Assembly: GCF_905147365.1 (NCBI RefSeq)
Contig: NC_056419.1
Location: 441,501 to 505,500, forward strand
Reading direction: 5' to 3'
DNA length: 64,000 nucleotides
From: Aricia agestis
Lineage: Eukaryota; Arthropoda; Insecta; Lepidoptera; Lycaenidae
Shown: positions 24,883 through 39,800 of the stretch, one piece after another
How positions within the stretch are numbered: position 1 is the stretch's first letter
Layout of the letters: each line of letters opens with the position of its first letter
Translations under genes and position numbers: made by a program
Notes under the pieces: generated by a model
Database searches by the model: none
Seen by the model: the letters and a program-made list of their open reading frames with translations, nothing else
What the model was told of the DNA's origin: nothing

Positions 24883-27800
24883 CTGCAGACAGAGTGATAT
24901 AATGTCAGCCGCCTCCGGGCCGATCATGATGAACGATAACTAAAAACACTCTCGATAATGTCTGCTTTCAGACAAAAAAAAAACTGGATCACCCCTACCC
25001 GTTTGGTTGCTACGATGCCCCGGATAGACCGACATGTCAAACAATTGTAACACCCCTCTTTTTATTTAAATTGCGCAAAAAGAAAAATATTATTATAGAA
25101 AAAAATATTTACCAGCAGCGGCACCTGCGGCGCGAGGATGGCGCCGACCCTGCCGACGGCGGAGCAGCAGGCGAGCAGGCGCTGCCGCGCACGCGTCGGG
25201 AACAGCTCCGCCGTGTACACGTACAGCCCGTTCAGCGCCATCGTCGCGCCCACCTTCCCCAGCAGGAACAGCGCCGTCGCGGCCTGTGGGACGTAGGGGA
25301 TGGTGGCGAGCGACGCGGCCGTCAGCAGCCACGCCGCGGTCAGCAGCGGGCGGCGGCCGACACGGTCCAGTAGCAGCGTGTTGAGCACCAGCGCCGGCAG
25401 CTCCGCCGCGGCCACCAGCGCGTAGTTGGCGTGCGGCGAGCCCGCCAGCGAGTGCGCGCGCACCGCTAGCCCGTAGAACACCAGCACGCCGCCCAGCCAC
25501 CACCATCCGCAGACCGCAAGCCGCCGCCGCAGCGCACCGTATCTGAACACGGAGTATGAGTCATCATAGATTGAACGACTAGGACGGTTGTGCGAAGACG
25601 TACAGTCGGTAAGGTCTAGCGATCTACTCACTTTTTGAAAGCGGAGAGCAAGCTCTCGTCCTCGGAATCAATTTTCTCGGGGTTCTCGTTCACGACTATT
25701 TTTTGGAGACTGTCGTCCGACAGCATCATCCTGTTGACTCGCGCCGCCCGCTTGATGACGTGGAGGGCGTCGTCCACTCGCTCCTGGGTGAGCAGCCAGC
25801 GAACGCTCTCGGGCAGCAGCCAGAGGTACAGCAGCAGGAGGAAGGAGGGGGGGTAGGCGATGCGCGCCCACAGCCGCCAGTAGCCGGCAAGATGGTCCAG
25901 CAGCGCCAGCAGCGCCGCGCCCGCCGCCAGCGGCACGCCCAGCACCAGGCTCGCCAGGATGCGCTGATCCACCGACAGCCATTCGATCACTGGGAAGCAT
26001 CCGTTTAATTTAAGCATACACATGCAAGTATACAATATAGTTCACATTGAATACATACAACAGCTGATTTTAGGGGAAAACTCTTTTTTCAGCTAATCTA
26101 GTGGGCAGTCGAGTTATTTTTGAGCAACCAACGCGATGATAAGGAATTTCACGTCACGACATAGACTATACATTATTTGGCATTTAGTCATATTTATCAA
26201 GATAAGGCAGCAAAGGCGTCCCTAGCTCTGCCGTCGAGCATCATCAAACTAACAACTTCAGCTACTCACTGAGCACGAATCCGGCCGGGTAGACGCTGGC
26301 TCCGAACACGGTCTCGAGGAACTCGGCGGCCAGGTAGAAGGTGTAGGCGGGGGCCAGCGACTTGAGCAGCCCCCACACCCCAGCCCCCACCCCCGCCACC
26401 ACCAGCGCCGTGCGACGACCCCATCTGGACACATGGATAGGTAATGATTTTAACACATTTATTTGGAGAAAGTATTGTTGCAGTTTGTCTGCAGACGGGA
26501 AGACGGTAGATGGAGCAGAGTGTTAAAATGGAGACCTTGCTTAGGCAAACGTAGTGTAGGACGTCCCGCGACACGGTGTACCGACGATTTGAAGAAAGTG
26601 GCTGGCAGCAGATGGATAAGGGCTGCCCAAGATTGGGATGGTTTGCGCTCTATGGGGGAGGCCTATGTTCATCAGTCGTAGGTGAACCACATGATGTTAC
26701 CTGTCTGAGATGTACCCGATGAGCGGCAGGGAGACTAGCATGCCCACGTTGTGGATGGTCCCCACCAGCGTGCGCTTCCACTCCTGGCAACCCAGGTCAA
26801 ACTGGAATACCACGACAATATTATTAAGAGTGGGCTGTAACTTGTACCAACTTATGACGAAGCTAAACGTGAGTCGTGATTTGTATGAAAAAATTCTGCG
26901 ACTCACAAATTACACTCGTTTGGCTTCGCCCTAACTCTAACTGTAAAAAAATATCAAATGAACTGTCAAATATCTGGTTAAAGTCAATAATGGACGTCAT
27001 ATTTGACGATAACCTCAAGCGCTCAATTTTCCTCGGTTAAAGTTAAATTTGCCATAACAAATTATATTTTCCTGTCAATTTGTATGGATAATTCATTTTT
27101 TACTCTCAACCCCATTACTTTGGCAACAGTCATCTGTCAAATTCTGTGGTCAGAGTTACCTTAACTATCACCTTAACTTTGACCAAAACTGTAACTATGA
27201 CTACGCCTGTGGTAAAAATATAATATAATAATTATATAATACAAAAGCTATTGTGTCCCACGATCGAGGGATCTATATTAATATCTTTGTTAGCTCACCT
27301 CGGCCTTGATGCTGCTGTGGTGCTGGTAGACGAAGGCGTCGCACTCTTGTGTCTCGTTGTAGAAGGCGTCGATGCGGCAGGCGCCGGAGCCCACGCGCCG
27401 TCGGCACGCGTCGTCCGGAAGCGCGAACTCCGCCCAGTCCGGCCGCCACGACTCCGGCGCCGGAGCGGACTCCAGCGCGGATGAGTTCTCGCACTCCGGC
27501 ACGTGACATCTGGAACATTGATATTATGTTAATACTAGCTGACCCGGCAAGGATAGTATCAATATTAAAAGTAGATAAAAACCTATTCTCAGGCCCAATA
27601 AAATATGCACATACAAAATTTCATTAAAATCGGCTGAGCCGTTTTGGAGGAGTTCACGTACAAACACTGTGAAAAAAACTTGAAAAAAAAACACATTAAA
27701 ACAGTTTTTCCTTATGGAAGTTGTAATCCTTTGGAATGTCTCTTTCCAAAATAAAAAGAATAATCAAAATGGGTTCATAAGCGACGAAGTCATACGTTAG

Positions 27801-30800
27801 CAAAAATAAAAAAATCTTAAATTGAATTGAGGAAGCTCCTCCTCTTTTTAAGACGGTTAAACTTCCACTTCCTCACCCTTAACGTTTCATACTTTAAGGG
27901 TGAACAAAATGAAATGAAATTTTTTATTCATTTATTTATAAGCCGTTATAACTTATAAGCTTATAGTTATAACCTATTGGTTAGAAATAAACATTAATTA
28001 TAGAACATCTACATATTTTAATGTCTACAGTCTACACTCTACCATGATTGATATCATAAATATGATGCCTGTATTTGCTTTTGATAATACTGTGAAACGT
28101 GGAAGTGGTTTTAAAAACTATAATGGCATAGAAATTAGAAAAGCAATATCCCGAACGAGATAGAATAGACTACAGACCTGTTTGACCACTTCCTGATAAG
28201 TGGCAGATAGGCTATCCACAACTTTTATGACAGATAAAGTATGGAGAAATGTCAGATAACTTGTGGATAGTCTATCCGCCACTTATTAGGAATAGCGGTG
28301 AAACAGGCCCAGAGTCTAGTTTATTATAGTGATAATACTTAATAAACATTGCTTGTATTTAAGCGTAGGCGTTCATAATAACACTAGATGTCCCGCGCGG
28401 CTTCGCCCGCGTAAATTGGGAATTTTACAGAAACCGTACATTTTCGTAAAAGACTATGAAATGGTATAATATGGTAGTGATGATGATGATGATAAATGTA
28501 ATTTGTATAGTAGCATATGCTTTCTGTTCTTAAAACAACGCCGAAACTCCCAAACTTGTATCTATAAAGAATCAGGAGTTCTCTCAGCACCTTCCGAACC
28601 ACGGTATACCAGGTATATCTCGGTGCAAAATCTTACTTGTTGGTAGCATATGCTTAGAATACTTCTCACGAAACCGAAGTCACCACATGTTTCCCTATAA
28701 GTTTTGAGGATTTCCCTCGATTATAATACCAAATTGTGAATATAATACCAAATTGGGATAAATTGGGATGATACCCTATATACCAAAAGAAATATTTTTA
28801 AAATCGGTTAACAAACGGCGGAGTAATCGTTGAATATAAGAAATCGAACATAACCCCCCCCCCATTTTGAAAGTCGGTTAAAATTGTAGCCTATGTGTTA
28901 TTCTGATGTATAAGCTATATTATTGTAAAGTTTCATTAAAATCCGTTCGGTAGATTTTGCGTGAAAGAGTAACAAACATCCATACATCCACACATCCATA
29001 CATCCAAAAAAACTTTCGCCTTTCTAATATTAGTAGGATTAATTGAGAGAATGCGAAAGAGTAGTGATGCTAAGTGGGCTGTAATTATTATCTTCTGTCT
29101 GTTGGCATTTAATAATAATAAGAAACATGTAATGTAAATATAAATAATTTAGAAGAAACACTAGAAAGTAAATAAGAAAGGACTCTACAATAGGACAAAC
29201 AGACGTCTATTATCTTATCCATATTACTCGTAGTATGTATTATAAACGCCAAAGTGTGTTACAGGTCTGTCAGTCTGGCTGCTCTATCGGTTACCTCTTT
29301 TTTCACGCTCAAACCGCTGAACCGATTTTGCTGTTTGGCATGGAGATACATTGAGCCGCAGGAAAGGACATGGGATAGTTTTATCCCGGAAAAATTAACG
29401 TTCCCGTGCGTTTAGTGAATTTGCGGACTTGCGGACATCATCCAGTCCATAATATAAATTACATAAGCTATCTTTAATAAAGATTTAATAGTATGACTAA
29501 CAAGTGTGTAACTAGTGCAGCATTCTGCACATGTGTTTACTGTGTTTATATTTAGTGTGACAGGCTGGTGTGTTATAAATAGCCGGCTATATTCAGGTTG
29601 TGGTGACATCGCCAGCGCTAAATATAGACATACTCGTCGCGTAACTGCGGGTGCATACAGTGTTAAACCTGTTGCACCAAATGCTTTGGGACCAGTGGTC
29701 CAAACTGAAGATGAGAAAAAATTCCAAAAAATGACAAATTTGACCTGTCATTTTCCGATCTGTTTAATAACTAGATGTCTCAATCCTGTATGTCCAAGTG
29801 ATTATTACTTTTGCAGAAGGTGTAGACTGTTATACACATCCCAAGAGGTCTCAAGAAATAGCTCTACTATTCAATAACTCTTGGGGAGTCTACTTGTTCA
29901 TCAGGTATAATTGTTGACCATTTCTACCATAAATATTTGTTACCGTAACAAAACGTGGGATGACGGCAAACAACAGTAGTTTAGTCTCCAATAAGAGATC
30001 TTTATAGTTTAATCAGTTATTGTGATCTGTGACCCTACGATAGTTCCATACCTTAGTCATGCTGTTTGTTTAACAAAGCCATATTTTGTGGTTGAATATT
30101 ATATGAAAATAGGTAGCAGCTATTATATCACATCCTGTGCTTCTACAGCTCTCTCAAAGACATAGTCAAGGAAACCGGCACCCGCCTATGTGATAAGTCG
30201 CCACTATGTACTGCCATATTTTGCGTATATTGTACCGACGAGAAAAACTTGTTTAGTGTTTATTTTAGCATTCGCGGACCTTTAAGGACCAAGCCTCTCG
30301 AGTCACGTGGTTCGTAAGTGCATGTGCATGTGTTTGGTTGTATGTGTGTATACTGTATATGTATCAGGTGTAGTTTTACCAGTTTGTTTTATATAACCAG
30401 TGAAGTATGTAAGTCACATGACATGCCTTTCGAAAGCAACTTTACGCGCTTGAAGCCTGTTGAGTGTTGATAGTTGCAATACAAATTCTGTGTCAAAACT
30501 CAAAACAGCCGTCTTAAAAATCTAAATACATCGATTGATAATAAAAAAGCTTTACTTTACTTTTATTTGTGAAAGCTCTATAATGAAGTAATTGGCTCTA
30601 TGTTTTTATAATTGTATCTTTACTGAAATTGTTTGCAAGCTGTTAGTTTTCTGAATAAAATAAGTACCTACAGCGCTCTTCCTTTCACAATTTCCACAAG
30701 AAGTTCCCTAATAGAATGTTTTCTTACTCACATAATGTAGGTTATTTCCTCAATTTATCTCAATCTAGGGACTACCTAGTTAGTAAGTAGTATACTCATA

Positions 30801-33800
30801 CCGACAACCCAAATTTTTCAGACGTAGGAGGAACGTTGTCTATTATTATTAGCGTCTTCCGCGTTACTCCTAAATTTTTTGTTACGCTGAATAAAAATAC
30901 TTTTCACTGGCTGGCATTTCGCTAAACTATAAAAATTGGCAAACTGTAAAGCATGTCTAAAATCTCGGTCATAGGACGGTGACCTGCGGCACGCCTTACG
31001 GTTGTCCTTACTACCAATGTTTATTAATGGATTTTATGACTGTGTTTATTAAAATAATTAAGCAAATGAATATTGCGACACATGTGGGTGGGACACAGGT
31101 ATACCCGAGGAAATTGATTCCTAGGTAGTTGACGGACCTACGTCATGTGGTCGGCGTATGTCAATTCAATGTTAGCTGTGTTCGGTCGGATGGGTTTGAC
31201 CACTGATTTTGGTTTGACGTAACTCGACCAAATAACTTAATCATATCAACTTCTCTGATAGTACATAAATATTATATTTTAATTAGAAATTAGATTAGTG
31301 GTCCTTGTGTTTGTCACTTGATGATGATGATGATGTTTGTCATCTGTGGAACACCTTGAGCTTTTGATGATCACATGACCTTTAAATATTACTAGCTATT
31401 TGACCGAGCTTTGCTCGGTATTCAAAGCTCGGTCTTCGATAAAACACGAATAAAATGACATTTTCTAAAAATGATTCCTAGCTAGATCGATTTATCGCCT
31501 CCGAAACCCCCTATATACTAAATTTCATGAAAATCGTTGAAGCCGATTCCGAGATAGAATTGCTCGTTTAAAGATTTTTAATGAAAATTTAATAATACTT
31601 GTCTAAAATCTTAAGAGTCCGTATACGAAATTTTGCCGAAATTTTGAATTAAACGACAGAAATAATCTATATAAATAAAATTCTATCAAATTCTATCTAT
31701 ATAGATAAAAAAAAATTGTGCCAAAAACACGATTCAAAACAAAATAAATCTCACATTATATTACTTGCCGCAAGGCTAATGTGATATTTAGGTTGTTTTG
31801 AATCGTGTTTTTTGGCACAATTTGCTTTTCTTTTTTTTTTTGTTTTTTCTCGAATTGGATAGAATTTTATCTATAGATTATTTCTGTCGTTTTTTTTTTA
31901 TGAATTACAGCTCCAAGTTGCCGAAATTAACAGCAATTCTTTGCCCATTTTCTCTAAAATTTTGCCGAGTTACATATTTTTTTACTCAACTATTTCATAT
32001 TAAAGTGGTAAAAAGTAATTCCAACATTGTATAGACGACTTTCTCAACAGTACATTGTATTTTTTTCATACCGTTAAGACGTCAATACAATCCATAAACA
32101 GGTGATATTCTAAACCTTTTACAGCAAAAATCACAAAGCTGTCGAGGGTTTGAGTTGGATTATTTAAAATTTCTTAAAAAAAAAACAAAAATCTAGCTCC
32201 AACATTAGATTATAATTGAAATTATCTTACATGTTGTGCATTAAAACTTATAGAAATACTGTATTTTAACTGTTAAATCACGTCTGTTAATCAGCGAAAT
32301 CGGCAAAATTTCGTATACGGACTCTTAAGCATTTTTCTGCCACCCCTGAAAGTACCCATCGCCCGATCCCTTAATATTGACTTGTATAATATGTTTTGGC
32401 ACTTTGTATTAATTCACTGGTTAATATATTTTGATACACGTAGCATTTGATTCATTCATACCTTGTAGTTTGTTCTTCCTTAATCCACATTCAAAGGCTC
32501 ATAATACCCAAAATTATAATAGCTATTAGAATCATTAATTTATTAAAAGAGTAGATAAAGCGTAATTTAATACTACGCCACAAACTACTACCAGTGCTAC
32601 TACTATAACTGGTTATTGGATTTCATAAATATCATTATTATAATACACGTAAATATACGCGTAGCTGCCTGTCCGCCACACGTTTCGGCGCCTACGACTT
32701 TGCTCGTCACGTGGTCGAATAGGGTTGTCAAAAACAATATCTACTTCATCTACTATAAGACCTGCTGTGTCAGTCACAACTTTATGCAGTGTCTGACCCT
32801 GCATTCCTTGATAAATAGTACTGCTAAAATATGGTTAACAACTAACAACTATCTCATCTACGTTTGACATACAGTTAATCATTAGAATCCTTATTAAAAT
32901 ACGTTGCTTATGCAAGCAGCAGCACATTTAAGGCCCACGGGAGCATATAATTTTTATGCTTATTCAGAGGTTTTTTAATAGTAATTTAGCAGCCCTGTGT
33001 GGGCGTGGCATTAATAACAGGGCCGTGAGTCACCGCCGACCACCGAGCCGCTTGATCTGGTTAACGCATTTAGACACTTCCTCTGTGCGATATCTACAGA
33101 CTACGGACCACACTATCCACGAATACTATACTTTCTCAAAAGCAGTAAGGACCTAAAAATGTTTGTTATACCAATTCTGCTTAAAAAGGACCTAAAATAA
33201 TCGGCCAAGTGCTAGATTTATTTTGTTTTCAATATTTGTTGTTTTATTTTTGCTGCCGCTATGGCAGTATATAATATTATACATAATCTGTGAAAATTTC
33301 AACTCTCTGGCTATTACCGTTCTTGAGTTACAGCCTGGAGACTGACGGACAGACGGACAGACATCGAAGTCTCAGTAATAGGGTCCCGTTTTTACCCTTT
33401 GGGTACGGAACCCTAAAAAATTATAAAAAGCAATACAAGTGCAAAGCAAGTGCATCAAATTTCTATTGAAGGCGGCGGACCTTACGTTATAAACATAGAT
33501 CGGTAGAGTCGAAAATAATTTTAGCCCATCAAAATATTAAAAATTGCCATAATCTTAGGGTTCATTAATTACGTAAGATGTTATTCTACTATTGTTTATA
33601 TAGGTATGAACGCCTCCGTGGTCTAATGGTATAGAGCGCGGCTCTTGACTCGGAGGTCGTGGGTTCGATTCCCGCGTTGGAAACAACATGTTTCCAAGTT
33701 TGGTTAGGAAAATGCAGGCAGGGATCATCTTACTTGTCAGACAAACAGGATCACCTGATTGTCTGACAAGTAAGATGATCCATGCGTCGGATGGGCTTGT

Positions 33801-36800
33801 AAAAAGTCGGTCCTGCGCCTGACCTCTCGCCAGTCGTGTCGGTCGTCCGTCTCACTGGGTTATGAGAGTAAAGGAATAGAGAGTGCTCTTGATTACTGCG
33901 CATACACTTGGGCACTATAAATTACTCCTGCGTAGCTGGCCTGGTTTCAATGAAACCGGCCACCGTCACCGAAACCGGTGTGGGAGGTATTATTATATAG
34001 GTATATGTGTCTTTCCAAATCTCACTTAGGGGGGAGGGCGGCGTAGCAAATATCACGTGATTTTTTTTCCAGCAAAAAACTGTGTAAAGTGAAAAATTAA
34101 TTCTTAAATATTAAGGCCAAATCTGGAGATCATTATTCAATAATAATCAACACGTTTACAGCCAAAACATAGATATTGAAAATTTTGCGTCGCGAGAGAT
34201 TACGGGAGAGGGGAAATAGGGGAAAATCTTAGGAAATCTCACCACGTTCAAAAAATCCTCAAAAATGCCTCGCGCAAATAATACGCCACCTTACCAAATA
34301 AAATTTTGTCAAGATTGACTAAAATTTACATGTTGATGAGTGTGAAATATGCGTGTACCTAATTAAACTGATTTTATTTCCTCCGACCCCCGATGACCTC
34401 AGCTCGGTGCCTACTGCCAATTATTCCTACTGCAAAAGTCGTACGCAGTATCTACTACACGATAATACTGTCGCTGGCAGGATATTTGTTTAGTCTACCT
34501 CGGTAGAGTCAACGGCTTCATCTATCACCTCTATAAAGTATGACATGAGTAAAACACTTTGTCGAAACTCTGCAAAACATTATTCACCTTAGACCTTTAT
34601 AATTAGAGGTTCTCGGTTTTTTTCTTAAGAAATGCTTACATTCTTATGTACATTTTTTCAGAATTAAAAAAGTCGTAAAACTTTCCTTTTCTTGGATTCA
34701 AAGAAAACAACTTAAAATTAATTTTTATCTAAATCGGTTAAGAGTAAGGACGTAAGAGATAAAACAGGCGCGTAAACTTTTGCATTCTTAATATTAGTAA
34801 GTATGTATAGGTCTACCAGAATCTAATGGCAAAAAGTGAGAAAATAAATTGACTCTAGCAATACCGGGATATTTGGAATAATACATTTTGATCGTTTTTT
34901 GAGCCTTTTCTTTCCTTATAGCGGCTGATTCTGTGTGTTCAATATGCAAATATAAAAATTTATCCAATGATCAAGGATATTTTTTGAGAATCTGCCGTCA
35001 AATTTTGCCATCGGATTCTGGTAGACCTTTACACAATGTTATTGTGATCACGAGGTACCCGCATGTGCCCGCATGCACCGAGCGTGTTAATATTGGGGAC
35101 GACATTCAAACTGACACAAAGCTGCAAGGATACTCGCTACCAAAGCCACCAGCTCAGAGGACGATGTAAACAACCCTTATGGACACCATGTTCAGTCTCA
35201 CTCGCAAAATGAACCTTACGTCATTCTCATAGAGTTGTGTTTACAACGCTTATCATGGTATCGATACCTTTACCAGTCTATCCATGCAAAAAACCTTACT
35301 CCATACACACAAGGTCGTATTAACACGTTGCCGGCCTGTCGTTGGTCACGTGGTTGTAAACTTGTAACATTTCCACTGAAACACGTTTTCGGAACTTTTT
35401 GCAATCGAGTTCTGTTCAGTGTTTGTAAACAATCACATGCCTTTTAACCGATTACTGCCGATTGAGACGAAGAACTTATTAGTCGTTACTGTCATCATCG
35501 CCCGTCCACAATTACAAGCCAGTAAGTTACATTTTCGTGCGAGTCGATTCAGTTTCCAGCCGACTGACATAACGTCTTATAATATTTTTGAATATGTTTG
35601 TTTATTTATTCATTGTTATGAGGTATGCCCGGTCTCCGGTCTCCAGTATGCTCGTCACAAAGCAACAAGCCCGTCCTACAGTCCGACAGACAATTTACTG
35701 TTAAGTGTTAAGATGCTCCCCCTACGGAGATGCCGTAATTTACCGTTTTTAAATCCTTAATAACTCATAAGTTGAAGGCTACAAAATTATAATAAAAATA
35801 CAACAATAATCTTCAGTGTATAAACGTTCCTTAATATTAATATATTCCTATTTTTATACTCGACATGATATCAGCTTCCAAAGTAGTAATACCAATTTAT
35901 TTAAATTCAAGCATACATTTAGTATCTCTCTAGTATTTACAAATTACGGTTATTTGAAACACACCCCAATAGATCGCCGATTTCATTAACTACATACTGC
36001 ACGTTTGAATTTTTTAGGTCAATTTTGAACAAGATGAGTGAAAAAATAGGATTTTGGCGCGATCTCGTCAACGCGGCAAATGTATGGTTGAGGTCGTTTA
36101 CTCAGGGGATGGCCTTAATGATACCGCGTGTCCTTGCGCGGCGCGAAAGTTCACAAAAAACACATTAATTTTTTTCGTCGAGAACATTATCGGTTTATTT
36201 ACTTGAATTTTATTTTCGAATACTTCCTCGTTATTAGCCGTCAATGTCACCGGGTCACCAGTCACCGAATCCGGGCCAGAATTATCATGCGGCGTTCTAA
36301 TGAAAGTTCTAATTGCTGAAATACTCTAGTGTACACTTTGCGAGTCATTTTATATGTAAACATAATATTTTATGCTATGAAACAGCCGAATAAAAATCCA
36401 ATCAATCAATCAATCAATCATTTATATGCATTAAAAGTGGTACATTAGATCTAATTTTCAAGACAAGCATAAAGATGCCGGTTGGCAGCGGGCGATATGA
36501 AGCAACCGCAGAAGACGTGTCGTCGCGACACTACTGGTTTCTATATAATAATAATTTAAGCTAGCTACACTTCATAGAAATATATAGAATACATACACGT
36601 CGTCTGCTGCCGCTTCGTGTAGCCGGCTTCCAACTTGTACCTTTAGATTTAAAATTATAGTCGAGTATGTAAGTATCTTGATATATCAACTTTTAAACGA
36701 AAGCATTAAATCAAAAACGGCGCCTACAAAATATTTAAAAAACTAGAGAGGTGTCAAGGGACACGTTAATAAGTAATGAAACGGAGTTATTTCTTATGTT

Positions 36801-39800
36801 CAACAAACCTGTATACCTCAAAAAAAACTATTAAAAAACGCCATCTATCGACGCCCAGGAATACTAAAAATGCCTCACTGTTTATTATAAAAAAACGCCA
36901 TCTAGTTGACGCACAGGAATACCATCAACGCCCTCTGCCCCTACCATGCTGGTACTAATAAAAAAGTGTCGTTACAACTTTTTCAGTTTAGCCCAAGGCG
37001 CAACGTGAGATAAGGAACTACGTTCCAAAAAAACTGCATAAAAAATATTGAGTATCGACTATTATAATACCATTTCATCTATTTTGGAGCTACGATGCCA
37101 TGCCACATACAGACAAATCGAGTCATAACAATAACAATTAATATAATCTATAAACATAAACAATTTTAATGGACGAGGCCATCCAACATGTTATTAAGAG
37201 GAGTCCACACCGCCCTTTTTTCCATACAAACCCCCTGTTTCCTCCCTGGATAATGCTAGTAGAGTTATAATTTTTTTCCTGAATATCTACGGCCACTAAT
37301 ACGATGTCCCTATGTTTTCTTTTTTTGCATAATTTAATTATTAAATAAGATATGAACGTTCTAAAACCCAAAAAAATGGCCAGATTTTCCGCTGTGTTCA
37401 AACGTCCAGAAAACAGATTTGGCTAGATTATACAAAAAAAGCAAAACATAGGAACACAGCTCAAGCCTTTTTTTAATCTTTAATGAAAAAAGTACTTAAA
37501 TCGGTTAAGTTTTGGAGAAGGAATCAGGGGACAACGAATCGTTGATTTTCTGGATTTTCTGCAGTTGTCTCTATCGCGTTCTGCGGTATAGGCTTGAGGT
37601 AAAGGAGACAGCTATAGATAATACGCGTGCTTTTTTTTCATTTCTCTAGCCCCTGGTGTATCCTCTTAAGAGTTACTACGATTGGAACAGGAAAGTATAC
37701 AAGTATACAGTAGGCCGCGCTTTCCTGTGTACGTTTATTACCTCTGTAGACCAGTAAACCTTCCTCAATATTTATGACCAGTGAGTGGAGAAAACGCCGT
37801 AAAATATAGATTAAAGTGTGGTAGACCCTGACCCGACCATATCGATATGGCCAATGCAAATAGCCGCTTTACATAATATACACATCTGTATCTTGTATAA
37901 TATGTATGATAACATCGTTTATAATATTGTTTATGAACTGAAAAGTGTATGTAGTGGCAGGCAGGGGCGAAGCCTTGAGCACAAAAGCTACCTTGTCTTG
38001 AGCCTTTTATGTTTTCCGACTGAGTTTGTTTCGGTTCTACTCTGTGAGCTTGTTACTCTACGCTGTGAGTTACTTTCATTTGGATATAAAGCATTTCTTT
38101 TCTTTTTATTAAGAAGCTGTAAGTGCTGGGCAGTATAGTACAAAATAATTAATTTCAATAATAATAAATGAGCATAATATTATATCGCTGAGGCTTTGTC
38201 ACTAAAGTTCAGTATTGTTGATTCGATCAACAATACTCAACTTTATCTATGTTATGTAAACATAACATAGATAAAGTTTAAACCTTAAAAGGTAGCTGAG
38301 TAAACAACATTAATAATATCAGTGTGAGAATAAAAATATTATTGTGAACACAACAGCCCACAACCGAATATCTGTCAATACGAAACTGTCACCAGCAGTA
38401 TTTCCAGACCAATACGACCTGCAAACCTTCAAGAAGAGAAGAGATGAATTCTGCTGTTGCGATTGTCCATTGGCGTCGGTAGTTGCTTGCCATCAGGTGA
38501 CCCGTTTACTCGTTTGCCCCCTTATTTTATAAAAAAAATGTATCATAAAATTAATATTATAGTTGTGGACTGTAGTATTTACCACAATATTATTATTTAC
38601 CTACAATGTAAGCTGTAAACTAATAGCTTGCGGCTGTGGTCGCAAACCGCGCGTGGACTTGTTAATCAAGTTATTATTGTAATTAACAATAGTTGCCATT
38701 ATTTCCGGTAAACTGGCTCTAAATTATGATATTTAAATGCACCAACATGAACAAAATAATGAAATGATTGGCTAAAGATTTCAAAACTCAGAATTTGGCA
38801 GAAAAATCTTTATTAAAGTTTCAGTGCCGCCATCTACGTCAATGTATGTAACGTGGGAGAGCCATGCTTCGGCATGAATGGGCCGACTCGACCGGAGAAA
38901 TACCACGGGCTCACAGAAAACCGGCGTGAAACAGCGCTTGCGCTGTGTTTCGCCAAGTGATTGAGTTTACCGGAGGCCCAATCCCCTACCCTTTTCCCTT
39001 CCCTACCCTCCCCTATTACAATATTCCTTCTTAAAAGGCCGGCAACGCACCTGCAGCTCTTCTGATGCTGCGAGTGTCCATGGGCGACGGAAGTTGCTTT
39101 CCATCAGGTGACCCGCTTGCTCGTTTGCCCCCTTATTACATAAAAAATGTCTTATCTTAAAACATGTCAAAATCCTCCAAAGCATCACCAAAGTGGGGCA
39201 ATCTATTTGACGCATCACGTCTATTATTGGAAGTAAGGAGATGTTTTACATAAGATACATTTGGATAATCCTTTTCAACGTAGTATTTATATTATGCAAA
39301 ATCTATAAGTACTTTTATTTATTCCTATGTATTTTTAACCTGCGGGCGACTAAATCATCACTAGTAATGTGCATATTATAAGTAACGCCCGTATTTATCT
39401 CGAGCAGAGCCAAGCATTGACCTGGTATTCCAGACGTTTTAGAGACAAAGTTAAATGAGGTCAGATAAAGAAACCGAGTTCACAAGCATCACAAGATTGG
39501 ATCGGTATTGGAAACAAATTTTTAGAACAAAGTTCCTTATCGCGCGTTGCGTTTGTACATAAGAAATAACTTGGGAGAGATATATACGTGGGAGAGCCAT
39601 GCTTCGGCACGAATGGGCCGGCTCGACCGGTGAAATACCACGTTCTCACAGAAAACCGGCGTGAAACAGCGCTTGCGCTGTGTTTCGCCAAGTCAGTGAG
39701 TTTACCGGAGGCCCAATCCCCTACCTTATTCTCTTCCCTAACCTCCCCTATTCCCTTCCCTTCGCTACCCTCCTCTATTATCCTATTCCCTCTTAAAAGG

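Noticed and set aside
25093..25506. 137-codon Gly/Ala/Arg-rich frame
   Set aside because: Shadow of gene C exon 6 in another frame.
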